Shown piece by piece: positions 15,001-28,700 of a stretch of DNA of 64,000 bases (the stretch's first letter is position 1; every line of letters begins with the position of its first letter). The stretch is from Plasmopara viticola. Its lineage: Eukaryota; Oomycota; Peronosporomycetes; Peronosporales; Peronosporaceae. A model generated the notes under the pieces. That model saw nothing but the letters and a program-made list of their open reading frames with translations. It had not been told where the DNA came from and searched no databases. The translations under genes were made by a program, and so were the position numbers. The DNA is taken from NCBI GenBank assembly GCA_001695595.3, contig MBPM02000121.1:1-64000 (forward strand), read 5' to 3'.

Positions 15001-18000
15001 CGTCTGCGCACGTCTAGAATGATAGAAAGGACGTATCTATGGCCGTACATCATCTCAGCACTTCAAAGAGCGAATATTCGCTTAGTTGTGGCTCTATTGC
15101 GTCTGCGCACGTCTAGAATGATAGAAAGGACGTATCTATGGCCGTACATCATCTCAGCACTTCAAAGAGCGAATATTCGCTTAGTTGTGGCTCTATTGCG
15201 TCTGCGCACGTCTAGATGATAGAAAGGACGTATCTATGGCCGTACATCATCTCAGCACTTCAAAGAGCGAATATTCGCTTAGTTGTGGCTCTATTGCGTC
15301 TGCGCACGTCTAGAATGATAGAAAGGACGTATCTATGGCCGTACATCATCTCAGCACTTCAAAGAGCGAATATTCGCTTAGTTGTGGCTCTATTGCGTCT
15401 GCGCACGTCTAGAATAGAAAGGACGTATCTATGGCCGTACATCATCTCAGCACTTCAAAGAGCGAATATTCGCTTAGTTGTGGCTCTATTGCGTCTGCGC
15501 ACGTCTAGTAATGAAAGGACGTATCTATGGCCGTACATCATCTCAGCACTTCAAAGAGCGAATATTCGCTTAGTTGTGGCTCTATTGCGTCTGCGCACGT
15601 CTAGTATGATAGAAAGGACGTATCTATGGCCGTACATCATCTCAGCACTTCAAGAGCGAATATTCGCTTAGTTGTGGCTCTATTGCGTCTGCGCACGTCT
15701 AGAATGATAGAAAGGACGTATCTATGGCCGTACATCATCTCAGCACTTCAAAGAGCGAATATTCGCTTAGTTGTGGCTCTATTGCGTCTGCGCACGTCTA
15801 GAATGATAGAAAGGACGTATCTATGGCCGTACATCATCTCAGCACTTCAAAGAGCGAATATTCGCTTAGTTGTGGCTCTATTGCGTCTGCGCACGTCTAG
15901 AATGATAGAAAGGACGTATCTATGGCCGTACATCATCTCAGCACTTCAAAGAGCGAATATTCGCTTAGTTGTGGCTCTATTGCGTCTGCGCACGTCTAGA
16001 ATGATAGAAAGGACGTATCTATGGCCGTACATCATCTCAGCACTTCAAAGAGCGAATATTCGCTTAGTTGTGGCTCTATTGCGTCTGCGCACGTCTAGAA
16101 TGATAGAAAGGACGTATCTATGGCCGTACATCATCTCAGCACTTCAAAGAGCGAATATTCGCTTAGTTGTGGCTCTATTGCGTCTGCGCACGTCTAGATG
16201 ATAGAAAGGACGTATCTATGGCCGTACATCATCTCAGCACTTCAAAGAGCGAATATTCGCTTAGTTGTGGCTCTATTGCGTCTGCGCACGTCTAGTGATA
16301 GAAAGGACGTATCTATGGCCGTACATCATCTCAGCACTTCAAAGAGCGAATATTCGCTTAGTTGTGGCTCTATTGCGTCTGCGCACGTCTAGAATGATAG
16401 AAAGGACGTATCTATGGCCGTACATCATCTCAGCACTTCAAAGAGCGAATATTCGCTTAGTTGTGGCTCTATTGCGTCTGCGCACGTCTAGAATGATAGA
16501 AAGGACGTATCTATGGCCGTACATCATCTCAGCACTTCAAAGAGCGAATATTCGCTTAGTTGTGGCTCTATTGCGTCTGCGCACGTCTAGAATGATAGAA
16601 AGGACGTATCTATGGCCGTACATCATCTCAGCACTTCAAAGAGCGAATATTCGCTTAGTTGTGGCTCTATTGCGTCTGCGCACGTCTAGTATGATAGAAA
16701 GGACGTATCTATGGCCGTACATCATCTCAGCACTTCAAAGAGCGAATATTCGCTTAGTTGTGGCTCTATTGCGTCTGCGCACGTCTAGTATGATAGAAAG
16801 GACGTATCTATGGCCGTACATCATCTCAGCACTTCAAAGAGCGAATATTCGCTTAGTTGTGGCTCTATTGCGTCTGCGCACGTCTAGAATGATAGAAAGG
16901 ACGTATCTATGGCCGTACATCATCTCAGCACTTCAAAGAGCGAATATTCGCTTAGTTGTGGCTCTATTGCGTCTGCGCACGTCTAGAATGATAGAAAGGA
17001 CGTATCTATGGCCGTACATCATCTCAGCACTTCAAAGAGCGAATATTCGCTTAGTTGTGGCTCTATTGCGTCTGCGCACGTCTAGTATGATAGAAAGGAC
17101 GTATCTATGGCCGTACATCATCTCAGCACTTCAAAGAGCGAATATTCGCTTAGTTGTGGCTCTATTGCGTCTGCGCACGTCTAGAATGATAGAAAGGACG
17201 TATCTATGGCCGTACATCATCTCAGCACTTCAAAGAGCGAATATTCGCTTAGTTGTGGCTCTATTGCGTCTGCGCACGTCTAGAATGATAGAAAGGACGT
17301 ATCTATGGCCGTACATCATCTCAGCACTTCAAAGAGCGAATATTCGCTTAGTTGTGGCTCTATTGCGTCTGCGCACGTCTAGAATGATAGAAAGGACGTA
17401 TCTATGGCCGTACATCATCTCAGCACTTCAAAGAGCGAATATTCGCTTAGTTGTGGCTCTATTGCGTCTGCGCACGTCTAGAATGATAGAAAGGACGTAT
17501 CTATGGCCGTACATCATCTCAGCACTTCAAAGAGCGAATATTCGCTTAGTTGTGGCTCTATTGCGTCTGCGCACGTCTAGTGATAGAAAGGACGTATCTA
17601 TGGCCGTACATCATCTCAGCACTTCAAAGAGCGAATATTCGCTTAGTTGTGGCTCTATTGCGTCTGCGCACGTCTAGAATGATAGAAAGGACGTATCTAT
17701 GGCCGTACATCATCTCAGCACTTCAAGAGCGAATATTCGCTTAGTTGTGGCTCTATTGCGTCTGCGCACGTCTAGAATGATAGAAAGGACGTATCTATGG
17801 CCGTACATCATCTCAGCACTTCAAAGAGCGAATATTCGCTTAGTTGTGGCTCTATTGCGTCTGCGCACGTCTAGAATGATAGAAAGGACGTATCTATGGC
17901 CGTACATCATCTCAGCACTTCAAAGAGCGAATATTCGCTTAGTTGTGGCTCTATTGCGTCTGCGCACGTCTAGAATGATAGAAAGGACGTATCTATGGCC

Positions 18001-21000
18001 GTACATCATCTCAGCACTTCAAAGAGCGAATATTCGCTTAGTTGTGGCTCTATTGCGTCTGCGCACGTCTAGTATGATAGAAAGGACGTATCTATGGCCG
18101 TACATCATCTCAGCACTTCAAAGAGCGAATATTCGCTTAGTTGTGGCTCTATTGCGTCTGCGCACGTCTAGAATGATAGAAAGGACGTATCTATGGCCGT
18201 ACATCATCTCAGCACTTCAAAGAGCGAATATTCGCTTAGTTGTGGCTCTATTGCGTCTGCGCACGTCTAGATGATAGAAAGGACGTATCTATGGCCGTAC
18301 ATCATCTCAGCACTTCAAAGAGCGAATATTCGCTTAGTTGTGGCTCTATTGCGTCTGCGCACGTCTAGAATGATAGAAAGGACGTATCTATGGCCGTACA
18401 TCATCTCAGCACTTCAAGAGCGAATATTCGCTTAGTTGTGGCTCTATTGCGTCTGCGCACGTCTAGAATGATAGAAAGGACGTATCTATGGCCGTACATC
18501 ATCTCAGCACTTCAAAGAGCGAATATTCGCTTAGTTGTGGCTCTATTGCGTCTGCGCACGTCTAGAATGATAGAAAGGACGTATCTATGGCCGTACATCA
18601 TCTCAGCACTTCAAAGAGCGAATATTCGCTTAGTTGTGGCTCTATTGCGTCTGCGCACGTCTAGAATGATAGAAAGGACGTATCTATGGCCGTACATCAT
18701 CTCAGCACTTCAAAGAGCGAATATTCGCTTAGTTGTGGCTCTATTGCGTCTGCGCACGTCTAGTATGATAGAAAGGACGTATCTATGGCCGTACATCATC
18801 TCAGCACTTCAAAGAGCGAATATTCGCTTAGTTGTGGCTCTATTGCGTCTGCGCACGTCTAGAATGATAGAAAGGACGTATCTATGGCCGTACATCATCT
18901 CAGCACTTCAAAGAGCGAATATTCGCTTAGTTGTGGCTCTATTGCGTCTGCGCACGTCTAGAATGATAGAAAGGACGTATCTATGGCCGTACATCATCTC
19001 AGCACTTCAAAGAGCGAATATTCGCTTAGTTGTGGCTCTATTGCGTCTGCGCACGTCTAGTATGATAGAAAGGACGTATCTATGGCCGTACATCATCTCA
19101 GCACTTCAAAGAGCGAATATTCGCTTAGTTGTGGCTCTATTGCGTCTGCGCACGTCTAGAATGATAGAAAGGACGTATCTATGGCCGTACATCATCTCAG
19201 CACTTCAAAGAGCGAATATTCGCTTAGTTGTGGCTCTATTGCGTCTGCGCACGTCTAGAATGATAGAAAGGACGTATCTATGGCCGTACATCATCTCAGC
19301 ACTTCAAAGAGCGAATATTCGCTTAGTTGTGGCTCTATTGCGTCTGCGCACGTCTAGTATGATAGAAAGGACGTATCTATGGCCGTACATCATCTCAGCA
19401 CTTCAAAGAGCGAATATTCGCTTAGTTGTGGCTCTATTGCGTCTGCGCACGTCTAGAATGATAGAAAGGACGTATCTATGGCCGTACATCATCTCAGCAC
19501 TTCAAAGAGCGAATATTCGCTTAGTTGTGGCTCTATTGCGTCTGCGCACGTCTAGAATGATAGAAAGGACGTATCTATGGCCGTACATCATCTCAGCACT
19601 TCAAAGAGCGAATATTCGCTTAGTTGTGGCTCTATTGCGTCTGCGCACGTCTAGAATGATAGAAAGGACGTATCTATGGCCGTACATCATCTCAGCACTT
19701 CAAAGAGCGAATATTCGCTTAGTTGTGGCTCTATTGCGTCTGCGCACGTCTAGAATGATAGAAAGGACGTATCTATGGCCGTACATCATCTCAGCACTTC
19801 AAAGAGCGAATATTCGCTTAGTTGTGGCTCTATTGCGTCTGCGCACGTCTAGAATGATAGAAAGGACGTATCTATGGCCGTACATCATCTCAGCACTTCA
19901 AAGAGCGAATATCTTAGTTGTGGCTCTATTGCGTCTGCGCACGTCTAGAATGATAGAAAGGACGTATCTATGGCCGTACATCATCTCAGCACTTCAAAGA
20001 GCGAATATTCGCTTAGTTGTGGCTCTATTGCGTCTGCGCACGTCTAGAATGATAGAAAGGACGTATCTATGGCCGTACATCATCTCAGCACTTCAAAGAG
20101 CGAATATTCGCTTAGTTGTGGCTCTATTGCGTCTGCGCACGTCTAGTATGATAGAAAGGACGTATCTATGGCCGTACATCATCTCAGCACTTCAAAGAGC
20201 GAATATTCGCTTAGTTGTGGCTCTATTGCGTCTGCGCACGTCTAGATGATAGAAAGGACGTATCTATGGCCGTACATCATCTCAGCACTTCAAAGAGCGA
20301 ATATTCGCTTAGTTGTGGCTCTATTGCGTCTGCGCACGTCTAGATGATAGAAAGGACGTATCTATGGCCGTACATCATCTCAGCACTTCAAAGAGCGAAT
20401 ATTCGCTTAGTTGTGGCTCTATTGCGTCTGCGCACGTCTAGAATGATAGAAAGGACGTATCTATGGCCGTACATCATCTCAGCACTTCAAAGAGCGAATA
20501 TTCGCTTAGTTGTGGCTCTATTGCGTCTGCGCACGTCTAGTATGATAGAAAGGACGTATCTATGGCCGTACATCATCTCAGCACTTCAAAGAGCGAATAT
20601 TCGCTTAGTTGTGGCTCTATTGCGTCTGCGCACGTCTAGTATGATAGAAAGGACGTATCTATGGCCGTACATCATCTCAGCACTTCAAAGAGCGAATATT
20701 CGCTTAGTTGTGGCTCTATTGCGTCTGCGCACGTCTAGAATGATAGAAAGGACGTATCTATGGCCGTACATCATCTCAGCACTTCAAAGAGCGAATATTC
20801 GCTTAGTTGTGGCTCTATTGCGTCTGCGCACGTCTAGATGATAGAAAGGACGTATCTATGGCCGTACATCATCTCAGCACTTCAAAGAGCGAATATTCGC
20901 TTAGTTGTGGCTCTATTGCGTCTGCGCACGTCTAGATGATAGAAAGGACGTATCTATGGCCGTACATCATCTCAGCACTTCAAAGAGCGAATATTCGCTT

Positions 21001-22740
21001 AGTTGTGGCTCTATTGCGTCTGCGCACGTCTAGTATGATAGAAAGGACGTATCTATGGCCGTACATCATCTCAGCACTTCAAAGAGCGAATATTCGCTTA
21101 GTTGTGGCTCTATTGCGTCTGCGCACGTCTAGATGATAGAAAGGACGTATCTATGGCCGTACATCATCTCAGCACTTCAAAGAGCGAATATTCGCTTAGT
21201 TGTGGCTCTATTGCGTCTGCGCACGTCTAGTATGATAGAAAGGACGTATCTATGGCCGTACATCATCTCAGCACTTCAAAGAGCGAATATTCGCTTAGTT
21301 GTGGCTCTATTGCGTCTGCGCACGTCTAGAATGATAGAAAGGACGTATCTATGGCCGTACATCATCTCAGCACTTCAAAGGTGCGAATATTCGCTTAGTT
21401 GTGGCTCTATTGCGTCTGCGCACGTCTAGAATGATAGAAAGGACGTATCTATGGCCGTACATCATCTCAGCACTTCAAAGAGCGAATATTCGCTTAGTTG
21501 TGGCTCTATTGCGTCTGCGCACGTCTAGTATGATAGAAAGGACGTATCTATGGCCGTACATCATCTCAGCACTTCAAAGAGCGAATATTCGCTTAGTTGT
21601 GGCTCTATTGCGTCTGCGCACGTCTAGTATGATAGAAAGGACGTATCTATGGCCGTACATCATCTCAGCACTTCAAAGAGCGAATATTCGCTTAGTTGTG
21701 GCTCTATTGCGTCTGCGCACGTCTAGTATGATAGAAAGGACGTATCTATGGCCGTACATCATCTCAGCACTTCAAAGAGCGAATATTCGCTTAGTTGTGG
21801 CTCTATTGCGTCTGCGCACGTCTAGTATGATAGAAAGGACGTATCTATGGCCGTACATCATCTCAGCACTTCAAAGAGCGAATATTCGCTTAGTTGTGGC
21901 TCTATTGCGTCTGCGCACGTCTAGTATGATAGAAAGGACGTATCTATGGCCGTACATCATCTCAGCACTTCAAAGAGCGAATATCGCTTAGTTGTGGCTC
22001 TATTGCGTCTGCGCACGTCTAAATGATAGAAAGGACGTATCTATGGCCGTACATCATCTCAGCACTTCAAAGCGAATATTCGCTTAGTTGTGGCTCTATT
22101 GCGTCTGCGCACGTCTAGAATGATAGAAAGGACGTATCTATGGCCGTACATCATCTCAGCACTTCAAAGAGCGAATATTCGCTTAGTTGTGGCTCTATTG
22201 CGTCTGCGCACGTCTAGTATGATAGAAAGGACGTATCTATGGCCGTACATCATCTCAGCACTTCAAAGAGCGAATATTCGCTTAGTTGTGGCTCTATTGC
22301 GTACGTAGCATCTATGGCCGTACATCATCTCAGCACTTCAAAGCGAATATTCGCTTAGTTGTGGCTCTATTGCGTCTGCGCACGTCTAGAATGATAGAAA
22401 GGACGTATCTATGGCCGTACATCATCTCAGCACTTCAAAGAGCGAATATTCGCTTAGTTGTGGCTCTATTGCGTCTGCGCACGTCTAGAATGATAGAAAG
22501 GACGTATCTATGGCCGTACATCATCTCAGCACTTCACAAGAGCGAAATACGCTTAGTTGTGGCTCTATTGCGTCTGCGCACGTCTAGTATGATAGAAAGG
22601 ACGTATCTATGGCCGTACATCATCTCAGCACTTCAAAGAGCGAATATTCGCTTAGTTGTGGCTCTATTGCGTCTGCGCACGTCTAGTATGATAGAAAGGA
22701 CGTATCTATGGCCGTACATCATCTCAGCACTTCAAGAGCG
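1..22740 (+). repeat. Homogeneous core of a 99-bp tandem satellite
   Basis: About 225-230 head-to-tail copies of one monomer, modal length 99 bp, nearly identical from roughly 0.7 to 22 kb. Most variation is in one spot, after GCACGTCTAG, where the next bases read AATGAT, TATGAT, ATGAT or TAATGAT, giving 98-100 bp units. A second length variant lies just before the palindrome (CAAAGAGCG, CAAGAGCG, CAAAGGCG, CAAAGGTGCG). Every core monomer carries the perfect palindrome AGCGAATATTCGCT or a one- to two-base shortened form. Rare rearranged monomers occur, for example around 220, 12,853, 19,911 and 22,302. The array continues beyond the left edge. Because 99 is divisible by three, forward frames stay open for up to 619 codons; these are not credible genes. 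The homogeneity implies recent amplification or gene conversion (inference). Confidence 0.97.
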
Positions 22741-25700
22741 AATATCGCTTAGTTGTGGCTCTATTGCGTCTGCGCACGTCTAGTATGATAGAAAGGACGT
22801 ATCTATGGCCGTACATCATCTCAGCACTTCAAAAGAGCGAATATTCGCTTAGTTGTGGCTCTATTGCGTCTGCGCACGTCTAGTATGATAGAAAGGACGT
22901 ATCTATGGCCGTACATCATCTCAGCACTTCAAAAGAGCGAATATTCGCTTAGTTGTGGCTCTATTGCGTCTGCCCACGTCTAGAATGATAGAAAGAACGT
23001 ATCTATCATCTCAGCACTTCAAGAGAGCGAATATTCGCTTAGTTGTGGCTCTATTGCGTCTGCGCACGTCTAGTATGATAGAAAGGACGTATCTATGGCC
23101 GTACATCATCTCAGCACTTCAAAGAGCGAATATTCGCTTAGTTGTGGCTCTATTGCGTCTGCGCACGTCTAGAATGATAGAAAGGACGTATCTATGGCCG
23201 TACATCATCTCAGCACTTCAAAAGAGCGAATATTCGCTTAGTTGTGGCTCTATTGCGTCTGCGCACGTCTAGTATGATAGAAAGGACGTATCTATGGCCG
23301 TACATCAATCTCAGCACTTCAAAAGAGCGAATATTCGCTTGTTGTGCTCTATTGCGTCTGCGCACGTCTAGTATGATAGAAAGGACGTATCTATGGCCGT
23401 ACATCACTCAGCACTTCAAAAGAGCGAATATTCGCTTAGTTGTGACTCTATTGCGTTTGCGCACGTCTAGTATTATACAAAGGACGCATCTATGGCCGTA
23501 CATCATCTCAGCACTTCAAAAGAGCGAATATTCGCTTTGTTGTGCTCTATTGCGTCTGCGCACGTCTAGAATGCTAGAAAGGACGTATCTATGGCCGTAC
23601 ATCATCTCAGCACTTCAAAAGAGCGAATATTCGCTTAGTTGTGGCTCTATTGCGTCTGCGCACGTCTAGAATGCTAGAAAGGACGTATCTATGGCCGTAC
23701 ATCATCTCAGCACTTCACAAGAGCGAATATTCGCTTTAGTTGTGCTCTTTGCGTCTGCGCACGTCTAGAATGCTAGAAAAAGGACGTATCTATGGCGTAC
23801 ATCATCTCAGCGCTTAAAGAGCGAATATTCGCTTAGTTTGGCTCTATTGCGTCTGCGCACGTCTAGTATGATAGAAAGGACGTATCTATGGCCGTACATC
23901 ATCTCAGCACTTCAAAAGAGCGAATATTCGCTTAGTTGTGGCTCTATTGCGTTTGCGCACGTCTAGTATGATAAAAAGGACGTATCTATGGCCGTACATC
24001 ATCTCAGCACTTCAAAGAGCGAATATTCGCTTAGTTGTGCTCTATTGCGTCTGCGCACGTCTCTGTATGATAGAAAAGACGTATCTATGGCCGTACATCA
24101 TCTCAGCACTTCACAAGAGCGATTATACGCTTAGTTGTGGCTCTTTTGCGTCTTCGCACGTATTGTATGATAGGAAGGATGTAACTATGGCCGTACATCA
24201 TCTCAGCACTGCAAAAGAGCGAATATTCGCTTAGTTGTGGCTCTATTGCGTCTGCGCACGTCTAGTATGATACAAAGGACGCATACTATGGCCGTACATC
24301 ATCAGCACTTCAAAAGAGCGAATATTCGCTTGTTGTGGCTCTATTGCGTTTGCGCACGTCTAGATTATACAAAGGACGCATCTATGGCCGTACATCAACT
24401 CAGCACTTCAAAAGAGCGAATATTCGCTTAGTTGTGACTCTATTGCGTCTGCGCACGTCTAAAATGATAGAACGGTCGTATCGATGGCCGTACATCATTT
24501 CAACACTTCAAAAGAGCGAATATTCGCTTTGTTGTGGCTCTATTGCGTCTGCGCACGTCTAGAATGCTAGGAAAAACGTATCTATGGCCGTACATCATCT
24601 CAGCACTTCACAAGAGCGAACACTAGCTTAGTTGTGGCTCTATTGCGTCTGCGCACGTCTAGAATGCTAGAATGGACGTTTCTATGGCCGTACATCATCT
24701 CAGCACATCAGAAGAGCGAATATTCGCTTAGTTGTGGCTCTATTGCGTCTGCACACGTCTAGAATGATAAAAACGATGTATCTATAGCCGTACTTCATCT
24801 CAGCACTTCACAAGAGCGATTATACGCTCGGTTGTGGCTCTATTGCGTGTGCGCACGTCTAGTATGATTGAAAGGACGTATCTTTGGCCGTACATCATCT
24901 CAGCACTGCAAAAGAGCAAATATTCGCTTACTTGTGGCTCTATTGCGTCTGCGCACGTCTTGTATGATAGAATGGACGTATCTATGGCTGTACATCATCG
25001 CATCACTTCAAAGGTGCGAAAATACGCTTAGTTGTGGCTCTTTTTCGTCTGCGCACGTCTAGAATGCTAGAAAGAACGTATCTATGGCCGTACATCATCT
25101 CAGCACTTCACAAGAGCGAACACTAGCTTAGTTGTGGCTCTATTGCGTCTGCGCACGTCTAGAATGCTAGAATGGACGTTTCATTGGCCGTACATCATCT
25201 CAGCACATCAGAAGAGCGAATATTCGCTTAGTTGTGGCTCTATTGCGTCTGCACACGTCTAGAATGATAAAAACGATGTATCTATGGCCGTACTTCATCT
25301 CAGCACTTCACAAGAGCGATTATACGCTCGGTTTGGCTCTATTGCGTGTGCGCACGTCTTGTATGATAGAAAGGACGTTATCTTTTGGCCGTACATCATC
25401 TCAGCACTGCAAAAGAGCAAATATTCGCTTAGTTGTGACTCTATTGCGTCTGCGCACGTCTAGAATGATAGAAAGGACGTATCTATGGCCGTACTTCATC
25501 TCAGCACTGCAAAGAGCAAATATTCGCTTACTTGTGGCTCTATTGCGTCTGCGCACGTCTTGTAAGATAGAAAGGACGTACCGATGGCCGTACATCATCT
25601 CAGCACTTTCAAAGGTGCGAATATACGCTTAGTTGTGGCTCTATTGCGTCTTCGCACGTCTAGTATGATAGAAAGAACGTATCTATGGCCGTACATCATC

Positions 25701-28700
25701 TCAGCACTTCAAAGGTGCGAATATACGCTTAGTTGTGGCTCTATTGCGTCTGCGCACGTCTAGAATGCTAGAATAGACGTATCTATGGCCGTACATCATC
25801 TCAGCACTTCAAAGGTGCGAATATACGCTTAGTTGTAGCTCTATTGCGTCTGCGAACGTCTAGTATGATAGAAAGGACGTATCTATGGCCGTACATCATC
25901 TCAGCACTTCAAGAGAGCGAATATTCACTTTGTTGTAGCTCTATTGCGTCTGCGCACGTCTAGTACGATAGAAAAGACGTATCTATGGCCGTCCATCATC
26001 TCAGCACTTCAAAAGAGCGAATATTCGCTTAGTTGTGGCTCTATTGCGTCTGCGCCCGTCTAGTATGATAGAAAGGACGTATCTATGGCCGTACATCATC
26101 TCAGCACTTTAAGAGAGCGAATATTTGCCTAAATGTGGCTCATTTCAGCACTTCCAAAAGCGAATATTCGCTTAGTTGTGACGCTATTACATCATCTCAG
26201 CGTCTACACTCACGTTCTAGAACGCTGATAGAATGAAGACGTATCTATGGCCGTACATCATCTCAGCACTTAAGAGAGCGAATATTCGCTTAGTTGTGGC
26301 TCTATTGCGTCTGCGCACGTCTAGAATGCTAGAAAGGACGTATCTATGGCCGTACATCAACTCAGCAATTTGAAAGAGCGAAAATACGCTTAGTTGTGGC
26401 TCTTTTGCGTGTGCGCACGTCTGGTATGTTAGAAAGGACGTATCTATGGCCGTACATCATCTCAGCACTGCAAAAGAGCCAATATTCGCTTTGTTGTGGC
26501 TCTATTGCGTCTGCGCACGTCTAGTATGATAGAAAGAAAGTATCTATGGCCGTAGATCATCTCAGCACTTCACAAGAGCGATTATACGCTCGGTTGTGGC
26601 TCTATTGCGTGTGCGCACGTCTTGTATGATAGAAAGGACGTATCTTTGGCCGTACATCATCTCAGCACTGCAAAAGAGCAAATATTCGCTTAGTTGTAAT
26701 TCTATTGCGTCTGCGCACGTCTAGAATGATAGAAAGGACGTATCTATGGCCGTACATCATCTCAGCACTGCAAAAGAGCCAATATTCGCTTTGTTGTGGC
26801 TCTATTGCGTCTGCGCACGTCTAGAATGATAAAAACGATGTATCTATGGCCGTACTTCATCTCAGCACTTTACAAGAGCGATTATACGCTCGGTTGTGGC
26901 TGTATTGCGTCTGCGCACGTCTTGTATGATAAAAAGGACGTATCTTTGGCCGTACATTATCTCAGCACTTAAGAGAGCGATTATTTGTGGCTCTATTGCG
27001 TCTGCACACGTCTAGAATGATAGAAAGGACGTATCTATGGCCGTACATCATCTCAGCACTGCAAAAGAGCGAATATTCGCTTTGTTGTGGCTCTATTGCG
27101 TCTGCGCACGTCTAGTATGATAGAAAGGACGTATCTATGGCCGTACATCATCTCAGCACTGCAAAAGAGCAAATAATCGCTTAGTTGTGGCTCTATTGCG
27201 TTTGCGCACGTCTAGTATGATACAAAGGACGCATCTATGGCCGTACATCATCTCAGCACTTCAAAAGAGCGAATATTCGCTTAGTTGTGGCTCTATTGCG
27301 TCTGCGCACGTCTAGAATGCTAGAATGGACGTTTCTATGGCCGTACATCATCTCAGCACATCAAAAGAGCGAATATTCGCTTAGTTGTGGCTCTATTGCG
27401 TCTGCACACGTCTAGAATGATAAAAAACGATGTATCTATGGCCGTACTTCATCTCAGCACTTCACAAGAGCGATTATACGCTCGGTTGTGGCTCTATTGC
27501 GTGTGCGCACGTCTTGTATGATAGAAAGGACGTATCTTTGGCCGTACATCATCTCAGCACTGCAAAAGAGCAAATATTCGCTTAGTTGTGACTCTATTGC
27601 GTCTGCGCACGTCTAGAATGATAGAAAGGACGTATCTGTGGCCGTACTTCATCTCAGCACTGCAAAAGAGCAAATATTCGCTTACTTTTGGCTCTATTGC
27701 GTCTGCGCACGTCTTGTAAGATAGAAAGGACGTACCGATGGCCGTACATCATCTCATCACTTCAAAGGTGCGAATATACGCTTAGTTGTGGCTCTATTGC
27801 GTCTTCGCACGTCTAGTATGATAGAAAGAACGTATCTATGGCCGTACATCATCTCAGCACTTCAAAGGGGCGGATATACGCTTAGTTGTGGCTCTATTGC
27901 GTCTGCGCACGTCTAGAATGCTAGAATAGACGTATCTATGGCCGTACATCATCTCAGCACTTCAAAGGTGCGAATATACGCTTAGTTGTAGCTCTATTGC
28001 GTCTGCGAACGTCTAGTATGATAGAAAGGACGTATCTATGGCCGTACATCATCTCAGCACTTCAAGAGAGCGAATATTCACTTTGTTGTAGCTCTATTGC
28101 GTCTGCGCACGTCTAGTACGATAGAGAAGACGTATCTATGGCCGCCCATCATCTAAGCACTTCAAAAGAGCAAATATTCGCTTAATTGTGGCTCTATTGC
28201 GTCTGCGCCCGTCTAGTATGATAGAAAGGACGTATCTATGGCCGGACATCATCTCAGCACTTTAAGAGAGCGAATATTCGCTTAAATGTGGCTCATTTCA
28301 GCACTTCAAAAGCGAATATTCGCTTAGTTGTGACGCTATTGCGTCTACACACGTCTAGAATGATAGCGAAGACGTATCTATCGCCGTACATCATCTCAGC
28401 ACTTAAGAGAGCGAATATTCGCTTAGTTGTGGCTCTATTGCGTCTGCACACGTCTAGAATGCTAGAAAGGACGTATCAATGGCCGTACATCAACTCAGCA
28501 ATTCGAAAGAGCGAAAATACGCTTAGTTGTGGCTCTTTTGCGTCTGCGCACGTCTGGTATGATAGAAAGGACGTATCTATGGCCGTACATCATCTCAGCA
28601 CTGCAAAAGAGCCAATATTCGCTTTGTTGTGGCTCTATTGCGTCTGCGCACGTCTAGTATGATAGAAAGGAAGTATCTATGGCCGTAGATCATCTCAGCA

